Source: JAZNUH01 sp045592225
GTDB lineage: Bacteria > Bacillota > Clostridia > UMGS1883 > UMGS1540
NCBI GenBank assembly: GCA_045592225.1
Contig: JAZNUH010000023.1
Location: 1 to 16,800 of the forward strand
Length of the DNA stretch: 16,800 bases
Direction: 5' to 3'
Shown: positions 1 to 7,391 of the stretch, one piece after another
Layout of the letters: every line of letters begins with the position of its first letter
Position numbering within the stretch: position 1 is the first letter of the stretch
Notes under the pieces: generated by a model
Told to the model about the DNA's origin: nothing
What the model saw: the letters and a program-made list of their open reading frames with translations, nothing else
The model's database searches: none
Position numbers and translations under genes: made by a program

Positions 1-69
1 CCTTTCTGTGTGGTTTTTGGTGGTACTTAAACTTTAACACAAAAAGTTTCTATTCGCTATTATTTTTGT

Positions 70-112
70 CGATATATTTTGATACGAGATTTCCTCGTAT
101 CAAAATATATCG
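70..112. repeat. Perfect 19-bp inverted repeat upstream of carA
   Basis: Arms at 70-88 and 94-112 are exact reverse complements (19 bp) around the 5-nt loop ATTTC. The inner core is GATACGAG/CTCGTATC. T-rich sequence lies on the left arm and A-rich on the right, and no U-run follows on either strand, so it does not have the form of an intrinsic terminator. It lies about 60 bp upstream of the likely carA -35 box. It may be an operator for a dimeric protein or a remnant of a small repeat. Its function is unknown. Confidence 0.75.
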
Positions 113-150
113 GAATGTAACACATCTATTGTAAACCTACATTCTTTTTT
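113..150 (+). terminator. Weak terminator-like hairpin
   Basis: GAATGTA (113-119) can pair with TACATTC (138-144) over an 18-nt loop, and six T residues follow at 145-150. The stem is short and AT-rich. It could end transcription of a gene to the left of the window, but it may be chance. Only a few codons lie before a stop at 28-30, so no gene can be assigned to the left edge. Confidence 0.3.
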
Positions 151-170
151 GAAAAAATCTTAAAAATATA

Positions 171-186
171 TTGCATTTTTTTGCAA
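171..186. promoter_or_regulatory. Candidate arginine-type operator (TGCA dyad) over the carA -35 box
   Basis: TTGCA (171-175) and TGCAA (182-186) form an inverted repeat. Read as TGCAT-TTTT-TTGCA (172-185), it has the spacing of the ArgR/AhrC box, TGAAT-4-ATTCA, and agrees at most positions. It overlaps the -35 element, where a repressor would block RNA polymerase. A similar dyad overlaps the argD -35. Binding by ArgR is inferred; no argR gene is in the window. Confidence 0.4.
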
Positions 187-199
187 AAAGATGTATAAT
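171..199 (+). promoter_or_regulatory. Likely sigma-A promoter of carAB-glnA
   Basis: The -35 box TTGCAT (171-176) and the perfect -10 box TATAAT (194-199) are 17 bp apart. Transcription should start near 206, leaving a leader of about 70 nt before the carA start. The argD promoter on the other strand has the same -35, -10 and spacing. Confidence 0.7.
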
Positions 200-213
200 A
201 TCTTGAAATATAA

Positions 214-254
214 ATTGTGCAAACACAATGTAATTTGTGTAGTTTATTATAAAC
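214..254 (+). promoter_or_regulatory. carA leader with competing small hairpins
   Basis: ATTGTG (214-219) can pair with CACAAT (224-229) over the loop CAAA. Alternatively ACACAA (223-228) can pair with TTGTGT (235-240), and these two stems exclude each other. A third small dyad, GTTTAT-T-ATAAAC, occupies 242-254, just before the ribosome binding site. The stems are short (6 bp) and AT-rich, so a regulatory role is speculative. Confidence 0.25.
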
Positions 255-278
255 ATACGAAAGGAGAGCGGAAGTAGA

Positions 279-1340
279 TTGAACGCATATTTAATTTTAG
301 AAAATGGTAAAGTATTTGAAGGTAAAAGTATCGGCTCTACTGCACAGGTAATTTTTGAAATGGTTTTCAATACGTCTATGACCGGTTATCAGGAGGTTTT
401 AACTGATAAGTCTTATGTTGGTCAGGGCGTTGTGATGACGTATCCTTTAATAGGTAACTGTGGTGTTATCGGCAACTGTTCTAAGCCCGATGACAGCCGT
501 GTAAGTGCTGTTATTGTTCGTGAAATTGCAAGAGAAGGCAGCAATTTCAGGGGTGACGATAATGATACAACTAAATATCTGGCTGAATATAATGTTACAG
601 GTATTTGTGACGTTGATACAAGAGCATTGACCAAAATATTACGGGAGAGTGGTACCATTAATGCAATGATTACCACTAATCCCGATTTTAATATAGAGGA
701 AGTTTTGAAAGAAATCAAAGCATTTTCTATAGGTAACGCGGTTAAAAAGTCATCAACCGAAAAAGCCTACACAATTGGCGAAGGTCGCAATGTTGTTGTA
801 ATAGATATGGGAAGCACGGAAGTTCCTGTTAAACTCATAACTGACAATAATTTCAAGGTTACGGTTGTTCCTTTTGATACATCTGCCGAGGAAATAATAA
901 AACTTGCACCTATGGGCATAGTGGTTTCAAACGGACCCGGTGACCCGAAGGAATGTACCGAAACAATTGCAACGCTTAAAGAGATTATAAAAACAAATAT
1001 TCCTGTTTTTGGTATTTCCCTCGGTCATCAGCTTCTTGCTCTTGCAGTGGGTGCTGAAACTGCAAAACTTAAATATGGTCATCATGGTGCAAACCATCCT
1101 GTTAAAGAGGTGGACACAGGTAATGTTTATATAACAAGTCAGAATCACAGCTATGTTGTTTTGGCTGACACAATTGACAAAAACATTGCACAGGTAAAAT
1201 ACATAAACGTAAATGACAAGAGTGTAGAGGGTATGGAATATATCGGCAAAAAGATTTATTCAACTCAGTTTTTACCCGAAACAAGTACAGGTCCGAGAAA
1301 CCAAAATAAAATGTTTGAAAAGTTTTTAGCAGTTTTATAA
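279..1340 (+). CDS. carA: Carbamoyl-phosphate synthase small subunit with a degenerate glutaminase site
   Basis: CarA normally hydrolyses glutamine and passes the ammonia to CarB. The 353-aa product has normal length. An N-terminal small-subunit domain (about 1-150; S45 matches the conserved glutamine-pocket Ser) is followed by a class-I GATase domain (about 170-353). The loop SNGPGDP (217-223) and GHQ (Q251) are kept. The nucleophile Cys is Ser247 (codon TCC, 1017-1019, in GISLGHQ) and the catalytic His is Leu332 (TTA, in FLPE); the triad Glu334 remains. Other conserved sites also differ: DFGxKxxI reads DMGSTEVP (176-183), QNHG reads QNHS (Ser291), and the Asp before GI is Met212. By family knowledge this subunit cannot hydrolyse glutamine. 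I infer it is kept as a structural partner of CarB, as in ammonia-dependent animal CPS I. The start is TTG at 279; AAGGAG (261-266) lies 12 nt upstream and a weaker GGAAG is closer. carB follows after 26 nt. Confidence 0.93.
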   Translation: MNAYLILENGKVFEGKSIGSTAQVIFEMVFNTSMTGYQEVLTDKSYVGQGVVMTYPLIGNCGVIGNCSKPDDSRVSAVIVREIAREGSNFRGDDNDTTKYLAEYNVTGICDVDTRALTKILRESGTINAMITTNPDFNIEEVLKEIKAFSIGNAVKKSSTEKAYTIGEGRNVVVIDMGSTEVPVKLITDNNFKVTVVPFDTSAEEIIKLAPMGIVVSNGPGDPKECTETIATLKEIIKTNIPVFGISLGHQLLALAVGAETAKLKYGHHGANHPVKEVDTGNVYITSQNHSYVVLADTIDKNIAQVKYINVNDKSVEGMEYIGKKIYSTQFLPETSTGPRNQNKMFEKFLAVL

Positions 1341-1366
1341 TTAAGTTTCAGAAAGGAAGATAATAC

Positions 1367-4300
1367 ATGCCTATCAAACCCGATATAAAAAAGGTATTAG
1401 TTATAGGGTCCGGTCCTATTGTAATAGGACAGGCCGCAGAATTTGACTATGCAGGTACACAGGCTTGTCGCGCACTTAAAGAAGAAGGACTGTGCGTTGT
1501 ACTTGTAAACTCAAACCCTGCTACAATTATGACAGATAAGGATATTGCAGACAAGGTATACATAGAGCCTCTTAACACCGAGACTGTCAAGAAGATTATT
1601 CTTGAGGAAAAACCTGATAGTGTACTGCCTACTTTGGGCGGACAGACAGGTCTTAACCTTGCTATGGAGCTTTACGAAGAAGGTTTCCTGCAGGCTCACG
1701 GTGTGCAGATGCTGGGAACTTCATCTGTTGCAATTAAAAAAGCAGAGGACAGACAGGCGTTTAAAGATACAATGGAAGCTATCGGTGAACCCTGTGTTGC
1801 AAGTAAGGTTGTATCCGATATTAAGGATGCACTTGATTTTGCAGACAACATCGGTTATCCCGTTATTGTACGTCCCGCTTACACCTTAGGCGGTACCGGC
1901 GGCGGTATTGCAAGCACCCCTGAGGAACTCCGTGAAATCGGCAGTAATGGTTTGCGTCTCAGTCGTGTTTGTCAGGTCCTTATTGAAAAATGTATTGCCG
2001 GCTGGAAGGAAATTGAATACGAGGTTATGAGAGATGCTGCAGGAAATGTTATAACAATATGCAGCATGGAAAACATCGACCCGGTTGGTGTACATACAGG
2101 TGACAGTATAGTTGTTGCACCTGCACAGACTCTTACAGCAGATGAAAACAATATGCTTAAAAACTCTGCCCTGAAAATTATTGACGCATTGGGTATAGAG
2201 GGTGGATGTAATGTACAGTTTGCATTTAATGCATACACACTTGAATATGCGGTTATCGAAGTTAACCCCCGTGTTAGCCGTTCATCAGCACTTGCTTCCA
2301 AAGCAACAGGTTATCCTATTGCAAAGGTTGCGGCAAAGGTTGCGCTGGGATATACTCTTGACGAAATACAAAATGCAGTTACAAAAACAACATACGCTTG
2401 TTTTGAGCCTACTATTGACTACGTTGTTGTTAAAATACCAAAATGGCCTTTTGATAAGTTTGTTACAGCTGAGCGTAAGCTTGGAACACAGATGAAGGCA
2501 ACGGGCGAAGTTATGGCTATCAGCCCCTCTTTTGAAGGCGCACTTATGAAAGCCGTACGTTCACTTGAGCTTAACATCTTCCGCCTTGGCCTGCCCAAAC
2601 TTGACAAATGTACAGATGAGGAAATTTTAAATAAGCTTTACGATATTGATGATGAACGTCTGTTTGTAATTGCAGAAGCAATAAGAAGAGGTGTAAGCCT
2701 TGATAAAATTTATGAAATTACAAAGATAGACGTATGGTTCCTGGACAGAATTTTATCTATTATTGAAACAGAAAAAGACCTCAAGTCAGGTAAAAAAGAT
2801 AAGGAAACCATAGAACACGCAAAATACATTGGTTATACCGATAAAACAATCGGTGAATTCCTTGGTATGAGCAAAAAAGAGGTTACAGCCCTCCGTAAAA
2901 GCTATGGTATTCACCCGGCATATAAAATGGTTGATACCTGTGCAGCAGAATTTGAAGCTGTAACACCTTATTACTACAGTGCATATAAGAGCGAAAACGA
3001 AGCTAACGCAGAAAGTGACAAGAAAAAGGTAATTGTTATGGGTTCAGGTCCTATAAGAATTGGACAGGGTATTGAATTTGACTACTGCTCTGTTCACAGT
3101 GTTTGGGCACTTTCCAAAATGGGCTTTGAAACAATTATTATAAATAATAACCCGGAAACAGTAAGCACCGACTTTGACATTTCGGACAAGTTGTATTTCG
3201 AACCTCTTACCGAAGAGGATGTTGAAGCAATTGTAGAGCTTGAAAAACCCTATGGTGCGGTTGTTCAGTTTGGTGGACAGACAGCTATTAAACTGACAAA
3301 GGCTCTTAATGATATGGGTGTAAAAATTCTTGGTACAGCTGCTGCTGACGTTGATGCTGCTGAAGACAGAGAAAAGTTTGATGAAATTCTCGAGCAGTGT
3401 GGCATCCCCCGTCCAAAAGGTCAGACAGTATTTACCTGTGAAGAAGCTCTCGCAGCTGCTAATGAGCTTGGTTATCCTGTTCTTGTTCGCCCCTCTTATG
3501 TGCTTGGCGGTCAGGGTATGCAGATAGCCTTCAGCGATGCTGATATAGTTGAATTTATGAAAATTATTAACCTCACAGTACAGGAACATCCCATTCTTGT
3601 TGATAAATATCTTATGGGTAAAGAGGTTGAGGTTGATGCAGTTTGCGATGGTGAAGATATTCTGATACCCGGTATTATGGAACATCTTGAAAGAGCCGGC
3701 ATACATTCGGGCGACAGTATCTCTGTATATCCTGCGCAGACAGTGTCGAAAAAATGCGTTGAGACAATGGTTAAATACACAGAGAGTCTGGCGCGTGCAC
3801 TTCATGTTATAGGTCTTATAAATATTCAGTTTATCGTATATGATGAAGAAGTATATGTAATAGAGGTTAATCCTCGTTCCAGCCGTACAGTTCCTTACAT
3901 CAGTAAGGTTACAGGTATTCCTTTGGTTGACCTTGCAACACACGCTCTGCTTGGTGAAAAAATAAAAGATCTTGGATATGGCACCGGCCTTTTCAAAAAG
4001 AGTGAATATGTTGCTGTTAAAATGCCTGTATTCTCGTTTGAAAAACTGCACGATGTTGATGTAAGCCTTGGACCGGAAATGAAATCCACAGGTGAAGTTT
4101 TGGGTGTTTCCAAGAGCTATAGTGAAGCGGTACATAAAGCATTTGTTGGTGCTAATATCCGAATAAGACCCAAGAGCAAGATTATTGTTACTGTTAATGA
4201 TCATGACAAACAGGAATTATGCGAGCTTCTCCTTAAGTATAAGGATATGGACCTTGAAATTTGTGCAACCGGTGGAACATACGAAAAACTTACAGAATGT

Positions 4301-4567
4301 GGCATTCGTGCAACAAGAATAAACAAGATTAACGAAGGACTGCACGATATTCTCGATATTATCCAGTCGGGTGAAGTAAGCCTTGTAATCAATACACCCA
4401 CAAAGGGAAGAAACCATAACCGTGACGGATTTAAAATCCGCCGCCATGCAGTTGAACGCTCGGTAACATGTCTTACATCGCTTGATACTGCAAGAGCAAT
4501 TTTTGAATCTATGAAAGCAGATTACGGTAAAGACTTCTCGATTATTAACATTGCAGATATTGTCTGA
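1367..4567 (+). CDS. carB: Carbamoyl-phosphate synthase large subunit
   Basis: CarB makes carbamoyl phosphate from bicarbonate, ammonia and two ATP, for arginine and pyrimidine synthesis. The 1066-aa length is normal (E. coli 1073). Domain order is complete: first ATP-grasp half (1 to about 400; RPAYTLGGTGGG from R169, metal/ATP residues E298 and N300 in EVNPR), oligomerisation domain (about 400-550), second ATP-grasp half (from about 552; RPSYVLGGQG, EVNPRSSRT at E833), and a C-terminal MGS-like allosteric domain (about 930-1066). In that domain ATGGT, K987 (in INKINEG) and INTPT match the IMP/UMP-binding residues of bacterial CarB; the Lys is a Trp in N-acetylglutamate-activated animal CPS I. 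No decay is visible, in contrast to CarA. The ATG at 1367 has AAAGGAAG about 8 nt upstream. glnA begins 22 nt after the TGA. Confidence 0.97.
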   Translation: MPIKPDIKKVLVIGSGPIVIGQAAEFDYAGTQACRALKEEGLCVVLVNSNPATIMTDKDIADKVYIEPLNTETVKKIILEEKPDSVLPTLGGQTGLNLAMELYEEGFLQAHGVQMLGTSSVAIKKAEDRQAFKDTMEAIGEPCVASKVVSDIKDALDFADNIGYPVIVRPAYTLGGTGGGIASTPEELREIGSNGLRLSRVCQVLIEKCIAGWKEIEYEVMRDAAGNVITICSMENIDPVGVHTGDSIVVAPAQTLTADENNMLKNSALKIIDALGIEGGCNVQFAFNAYTLEYAVIEVNPRVSRSSALASKATGYPIAKVAAKVALGYTLDEIQNAVTKTTYACFEPTIDYVVVKIPKWPFDKFVTAERKLGTQMKATGEVMAISPSFEGALMKAVRSLELNIFRLGLPKLDKCTDEEILNKLYDIDDERLFVIAEAIRRGVSLDKIYEITKIDVWFLDRILSIIETEKDLKSGKKDKETIEHAKYIGYTDKTIGEFLGMSKKEVTALRKSYGIHPAYKMVDTCAAEFEAVTPYYYSAYKSENEANAESDKKKVIVMGSGPIRIGQGIEFDYCSVHSVWALSKMGFETIIINNNPETVSTDFDISDKLYFEPLTEEDVEAIVELEKPYGAVVQFGGQTAIKLTKALNDMGVKILGTAAADVDAAEDREKFDEILEQCGIPRPKGQTVFTCEEALAAANELGYPVLVRPSYVLGGQGMQIAFSDADIVEFMKIINLTVQEHPILVDKYLMGKEVEVDAVCDGEDILIPGIMEHLERAGIHSGDSISVYPAQTVSKKCVETMVKYTESLARALHVIGLINIQFIVYDEEVYVIEVNPRSSRTVPYISKVTGIPLVDLATHALLGEKIKDLGYGTGLFKKSEYVAVKMPVFSFEKLHDVDVSLGPEMKSTGEVLGVSKSYSEAVHKAFVGANIRIRPKSKIIVTVNDHDKQELCELLLKYKDMDLEICATGGTYEKLTECGIRATRINKINEGLHDILDIIQSGEVSLVINTPTKGRNHNRDGFKIRRHAVERSVTCLTSLDTARAIFESMKADYGKDFSIINIADIV

Positions 4568-4589
4568 TAGTATTAAAGGAGATATTAAT

Positions 4590-5921
4590 ATGAGCAAAAA
4601 TACACCGGATGATATCCGCAGAATGATAAAAGAAAATGATGTCAAGTTTGTAAGATTGCAGTTTACAGACATTTTAGGCAACCTTAAAAATGTTGCTATA
4701 ACACTCAGTCAGGTTGATAAAATGCTTGATAATAAGTGTATGTTTGACGGTTCTTCCATTGAAGGCTTTGTAAGAATTGAAGAGTCGGATATGTATTTAA
4801 GACCCGATCTTGATTCATTTGCAATTTTCCCCTGGAGACCACACCCTGATAAGGTTGCACGTCTTATATGCGACATCTATATGCCCGACGAAACTCCTTT
4901 TGTCGGTTCACCCAGATATGTACTGCATAAAGCGATTGACCACGCAGCAGAAATGGGTTACTCCATAAACGTGGGTCCTGAATGTGAGTTTTTCCTTTTT
5001 GAAACAGACGAAAAGGGACATCCCACAACAATAACACAGGATGAAGCGGGTTACTTTGATTTAGGTCCTATTGATATGGGCGAAAACGCAAGACGTGATA
5101 TGTGTACAACTCTTGAGGAAATGGGTTTTGAAATTGAAGCATCGCACCACGAGGTTGCAAGTGGTCAGCATGAAATTGACTTCAAATATGACGAAGCGCT
5201 TAAAACTGCAGACAATGTAATGACATTTAAGCTGGCGGTTAAAACAATTGCACAGAAGCACAAACTTCATGCAACATTCATGCCCAAGCCTATTTATGGT
5301 ATAAACGGCTCGGGTATGCATATAAACATTTCTCTTTCCAAAAACGGTAAGAACGCCTTTTATGACCCCAACGACAAGCTTGGTCTCAGTAAAGAGGCAT
5401 ACAGCTTTATTGCAGGTATAATGGAGCATATTTCAGGAATTACGGCAGTAACAAACCCGCTTGTAAACTCTTACAAACGACTTATACCCGGTTATGAAGC
5501 TCCTGTATATATTGCCTGGTCGGCACAAAACAGAAGCCCCCTTATAAGAATTCCTGCATCAAGGGGACAGGGTACAAGAATAGAACTGCGTAGCCCTGAC
5601 CCATCAGCAAATCCATATCTTGCACTTGCTCTTGTTCTCGAAGCAGGTCTTGATGGAATGAAACGTGGTCTTACACCACCACCCAGTGTTGATATGAACA
5701 TCTATGAAATGACAGATGAAGAAAGAAAAGCACACGGAGTTGATAATCTGCCCGAAAGTCTTGAAAAGGCAATAATTGAAATGAAAAAAGACCCCTTTAT
5801 AAGAGACGTGCTTGGTGACCATATCTTCTCAAAGTACATTGAGGCAAAACAGAAGGAATGGGATGGCTATAAAACAATGGTATCCCGGTGGGAACTTGAG
5901 CAGTATCTTGTAACATATTAA
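4590..5921 (+). CDS. glnA: Glutamine synthetase, type I-alpha
   Basis: Makes glutamine from glutamate, ammonia and ATP as a cytoplasmic dodecamer. The product is 443 aa, close to the 444 aa of B. subtilis GlnA. Visible motifs are MFDGSSIEGF (51-60), metal ligands E131 and E133 (GPECEF), E188, NGSGMH (H244) and E332 (RIELRS), the glutamate-flap E303 (PGYEAP), and NRSPLIR (314-320). R62 aligns with the Arg used for glutamine feedback in Bacillus GSI-alpha. The adenylylation Tyr motif of GSI-beta is absent, so control should be by feedback and transcription. I chose the ATG at 4590 over an in-frame ATG at 4551 (inside carB) because AAAGGAG (4576-4581) sits 8 nt before it and the family N-terminus starts here. 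No separate promoter is visible, so it is probably transcribed with carAB. A terminator follows. Confidence 0.97.
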   Translation: MSKNTPDDIRRMIKENDVKFVRLQFTDILGNLKNVAITLSQVDKMLDNKCMFDGSSIEGFVRIEESDMYLRPDLDSFAIFPWRPHPDKVARLICDIYMPDETPFVGSPRYVLHKAIDHAAEMGYSINVGPECEFFLFETDEKGHPTTITQDEAGYFDLGPIDMGENARRDMCTTLEEMGFEIEASHHEVASGQHEIDFKYDEALKTADNVMTFKLAVKTIAQKHKLHATFMPKPIYGINGSGMHINISLSKNGKNAFYDPNDKLGLSKEAYSFIAGIMEHISGITAVTNPLVNSYKRLIPGYEAPVYIAWSAQNRSPLIRIPASRGQGTRIELRSPDPSANPYLALALVLEAGLDGMKRGLTPPPSVDMNIYEMTDEERKAHGVDNLPESLEKAIIEMKKDPFIRDVLGDHIFSKYIEAKQKEWDGYKTMVSRWELEQYLVTY

Positions 5922-5928
5922 TCATTGA

Positions 5929-5960
5929 ATCCCTCGTATCGTCTGATATGAGGGATTTTT
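5929..5960 (+). terminator. Intrinsic terminator after glnA
   Basis: ATCCCTCGTATC (5929-5940) pairs with GATATGAGGGAT (5945-5956), a 12-bp stem with one G·U pair and the loop GTCT, followed by a T run (5956-5960). It closes the carAB-glnA unit. The left arm contains CTCGTATC, which also occurs in the palindrome at 70-112. Confidence 0.85.
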
Positions 5961-5970
5961 AATATATTTG

Positions 5971-5999
5971 TTGATTTTTTATATTTTTTATTATATAAT
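5971..5999 (+). promoter_or_regulatory. Likely sigma-A promoter of darA-holB-ricT
   Basis: TTGATT (5971-5976), 17 bp and TATAAT (5994-5999) sit directly behind the glnA terminator and about 65 nt before the darA start, in very AT-rich DNA. Confidence 0.65.
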
Positions 6000-6063
6000 G
6001 TTACTGTAAACAGGATTATAGTTTTATTCTGTAAGAATAAATTTAATAAAGGAGGAACTATAT

Positions 6064-6390
6064 ATGAAGCTTATAATTGCTATTGTTAGTGACGAAGACG
6101 GTAACTCCGTACTGCGTGCGTTAAACGAAGAGGGTTTTGGTGTAACAAAACTGGCTACAACAGGTGGTTTCTTAAAACAGGGTAATATGACTCTGCTTAT
6201 TGGTACAGAGGAAGACCGCCTTAACGAAGCTATTGGTATTCTGAAAGAAAAGTGCCATACAAGAAAGAAGGTTACAACCGCTTCCATGATTTCGGGTATT
6301 ACAGGTATGATTGATCCCTATCCCATTGAAGTTGAAATGGGCGGCGTAACTATATTTGTAGTTGATGTTGACAGATTTGAAAAAGTTTGA
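6064..6390 (+). CDS. darA: Cyclic-di-AMP receptor, PII-like
   Basis: This 108-aa protein belongs to the DarA/PstA (YaaQ, DUF970) family of trimeric PII-like proteins that bind cyclic di-AMP; their downstream partner is largely unknown. Features seen are the N-terminal strand MKLIIAIVSDED, the conserved loop TTGGFL (32-37) that contributes to the nucleotide pocket, and a C-terminal strand rich in Val and Ile ending VDVDRFEKV. The length is typical. AAAGGAGG (6048-6054 region) lies 9 nt before the ATG. Its stop overlaps the holB start. In B. subtilis the order is yaaQ–yaaR–holB–yaaT; the yaaR gene is missing here. Confidence 0.93.
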   Translation: MKLIIAIVSDEDGNSVLRALNEEGFGVTKLATTGGFLKQGNMTLLIGTEEDRLNEAIGILKEKCHTRKKVTTASMISGITGMIDPYPIEVEMGGVTIFVVDVDRFEKV

Positions 6391-7391
6391 TGAAGCTGCT
6401 TGGCAAAGATAAAATTATTAAATACTTTGAACAGGCAATTAAAGCAGATGCGGTCAGCCACCTCTATATCCTTGAAGGAGAAAAAGGCATAGGTAAAAAG
6501 ACGGTGGCTGCTTATCTTGCGTCCAAAATTCATTGCACAGGCGAAAGCTCACCATGTGGTGTATGCTCTGCCTGTATGAAGCATGCCTCACAAAATCATC
6601 CTGATTTTGTTCCGGTTACTCGTGAAAAAGATAAAATGAGTATAGGTGTAGAAAGTGTTAGAGATGCTATTTTGGATATGCATGTTAAGCCCTTGCTGGC
6701 AGATAAAAAAATTTACATTATTTATGAAGGAGAGCTTTTAAGTGCACAGGCACAAAATGCGCTTTTAAAAATACTTGAAGAGCCTCCGGAATATATAATG
6801 ATTTTTATTCTTACAACATCACTGGATGCACTTTTGAAAACTGTTATTTCAAGAGGCGTAACCATAAAAGTTGACAGGTGCAGCTCTGTTCAGATGCGCG
6901 AGCACATTATAACAACTTATCCCGAAATGGAAAAACAGGTCGATGTTATAAGTTCATTTGCAGGCGGTGTAATCGGCGTTGCCAATGATATGGCAGAGGG
7001 TAGAGGGATTTTGTCTGTGCGCGAAGAACTGTACAAGCTTTTACCATCACTGTCAGGCACAAGTAAAAGTGCTATTTATAATGTACTTTCTTGTTTCGAA
7101 AAAAATAAAGAAAATTTAAATGTCCTTCTTGATCTGTTTCATTTGTGGCTCAGGGATGCGGTGATTATAAAAACTGCAGAAGAAGAGGACATAATAAATA
7201 AAGACTATATAACAGAAATTAGCAACTTTGCACAAAAGGTAACAGCGCCTGCACTTGTTCGTGCATCGGACAGGATTTCCGGGGTGGTTACAAAGATAGG
7301 CAAAGGTTCAAATATACCTTTATGGATAACTAATTTGCTAATATATTGTTGGGAGGATTTTCATGGCGAAAATAATAGGAGTCAGATTTAA
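6390..7391 (+). CDS. holB: DNA polymerase III subunit delta'
   Basis: Delta' is the clamp-loader subunit that, with delta and tau/gamma, places the beta sliding clamp on DNA. The 333-aa product has a Walker A-like loop GEKGIGKKT (30-38), a four-Cys zinc module (C49, C56, C59, C62), and a Walker B/sensor region with LSAQAQNALLKILEEPP (117-133), which is typical of delta'/DnaX proteins. The usual SRC motif reads SRG (154-156), so the Arg finger is kept and the Cys is Gly. The start is the ATG at 6390, which shares its A with the darA stop (TGATG). A TTG codon just upstream is also in frame. The 3' end overlaps ricT by 29 nt, so the two are probably translated in a coupled way. Confidence 0.92.
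   Translation: MKLLGKDKIIKYFEQAIKADAVSHLYILEGEKGIGKKTVAAYLASKIHCTGESSPCGVCSACMKHASQNHPDFVPVTREKDKMSIGVESVRDAILDMHVKPLLADKKIYIIYEGELLSAQAQNALLKILEEPPEYIMIFILTTSLDALLKTVISRGVTIKVDRCSSVQMREHIITTYPEMEKQVDVISSFAGGVIGVANDMAEGRGILSVREELYKLLPSLSGTSKSAIYNVLSCFEKNKENLNVLLDLFHLWLRDAVIIKTAEEEDIINKDYITEISNFAQKVTAPALVRASDRISGVVTKIGKGSNIPLWITNLLIYCWEDFHGENNRSQI

Noticed and set aside
1..30. End of a gene at the left edge (nine codons before TAA at 28-30)
   Set aside because: It is too short to judge and shows no recognisable sequence.
113..141. TnrA/GlnR-type box (TGTAA repeats) upstream of carA
   Set aside because: The TGTAA elements are direct repeats and do not fit the TGTNA-7-TNACA inverted form.
279..1340. 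carA as a pseudogene
   Set aside because: The frame is open over the full normal length, with good spacing to carB and retained structural motifs. Changes are concentrated at the glutaminase site, which fits a specific functional loss better than general decay.
3044..4204. A 386-codon open frame on the - strand inside carB
   Set aside because: It is fully antisense to a strongly conserved gene, its translation is low-complexity and rich in Asn, Phe and Cys, and it has no domain-like pattern. It is a codon-bias shadow.
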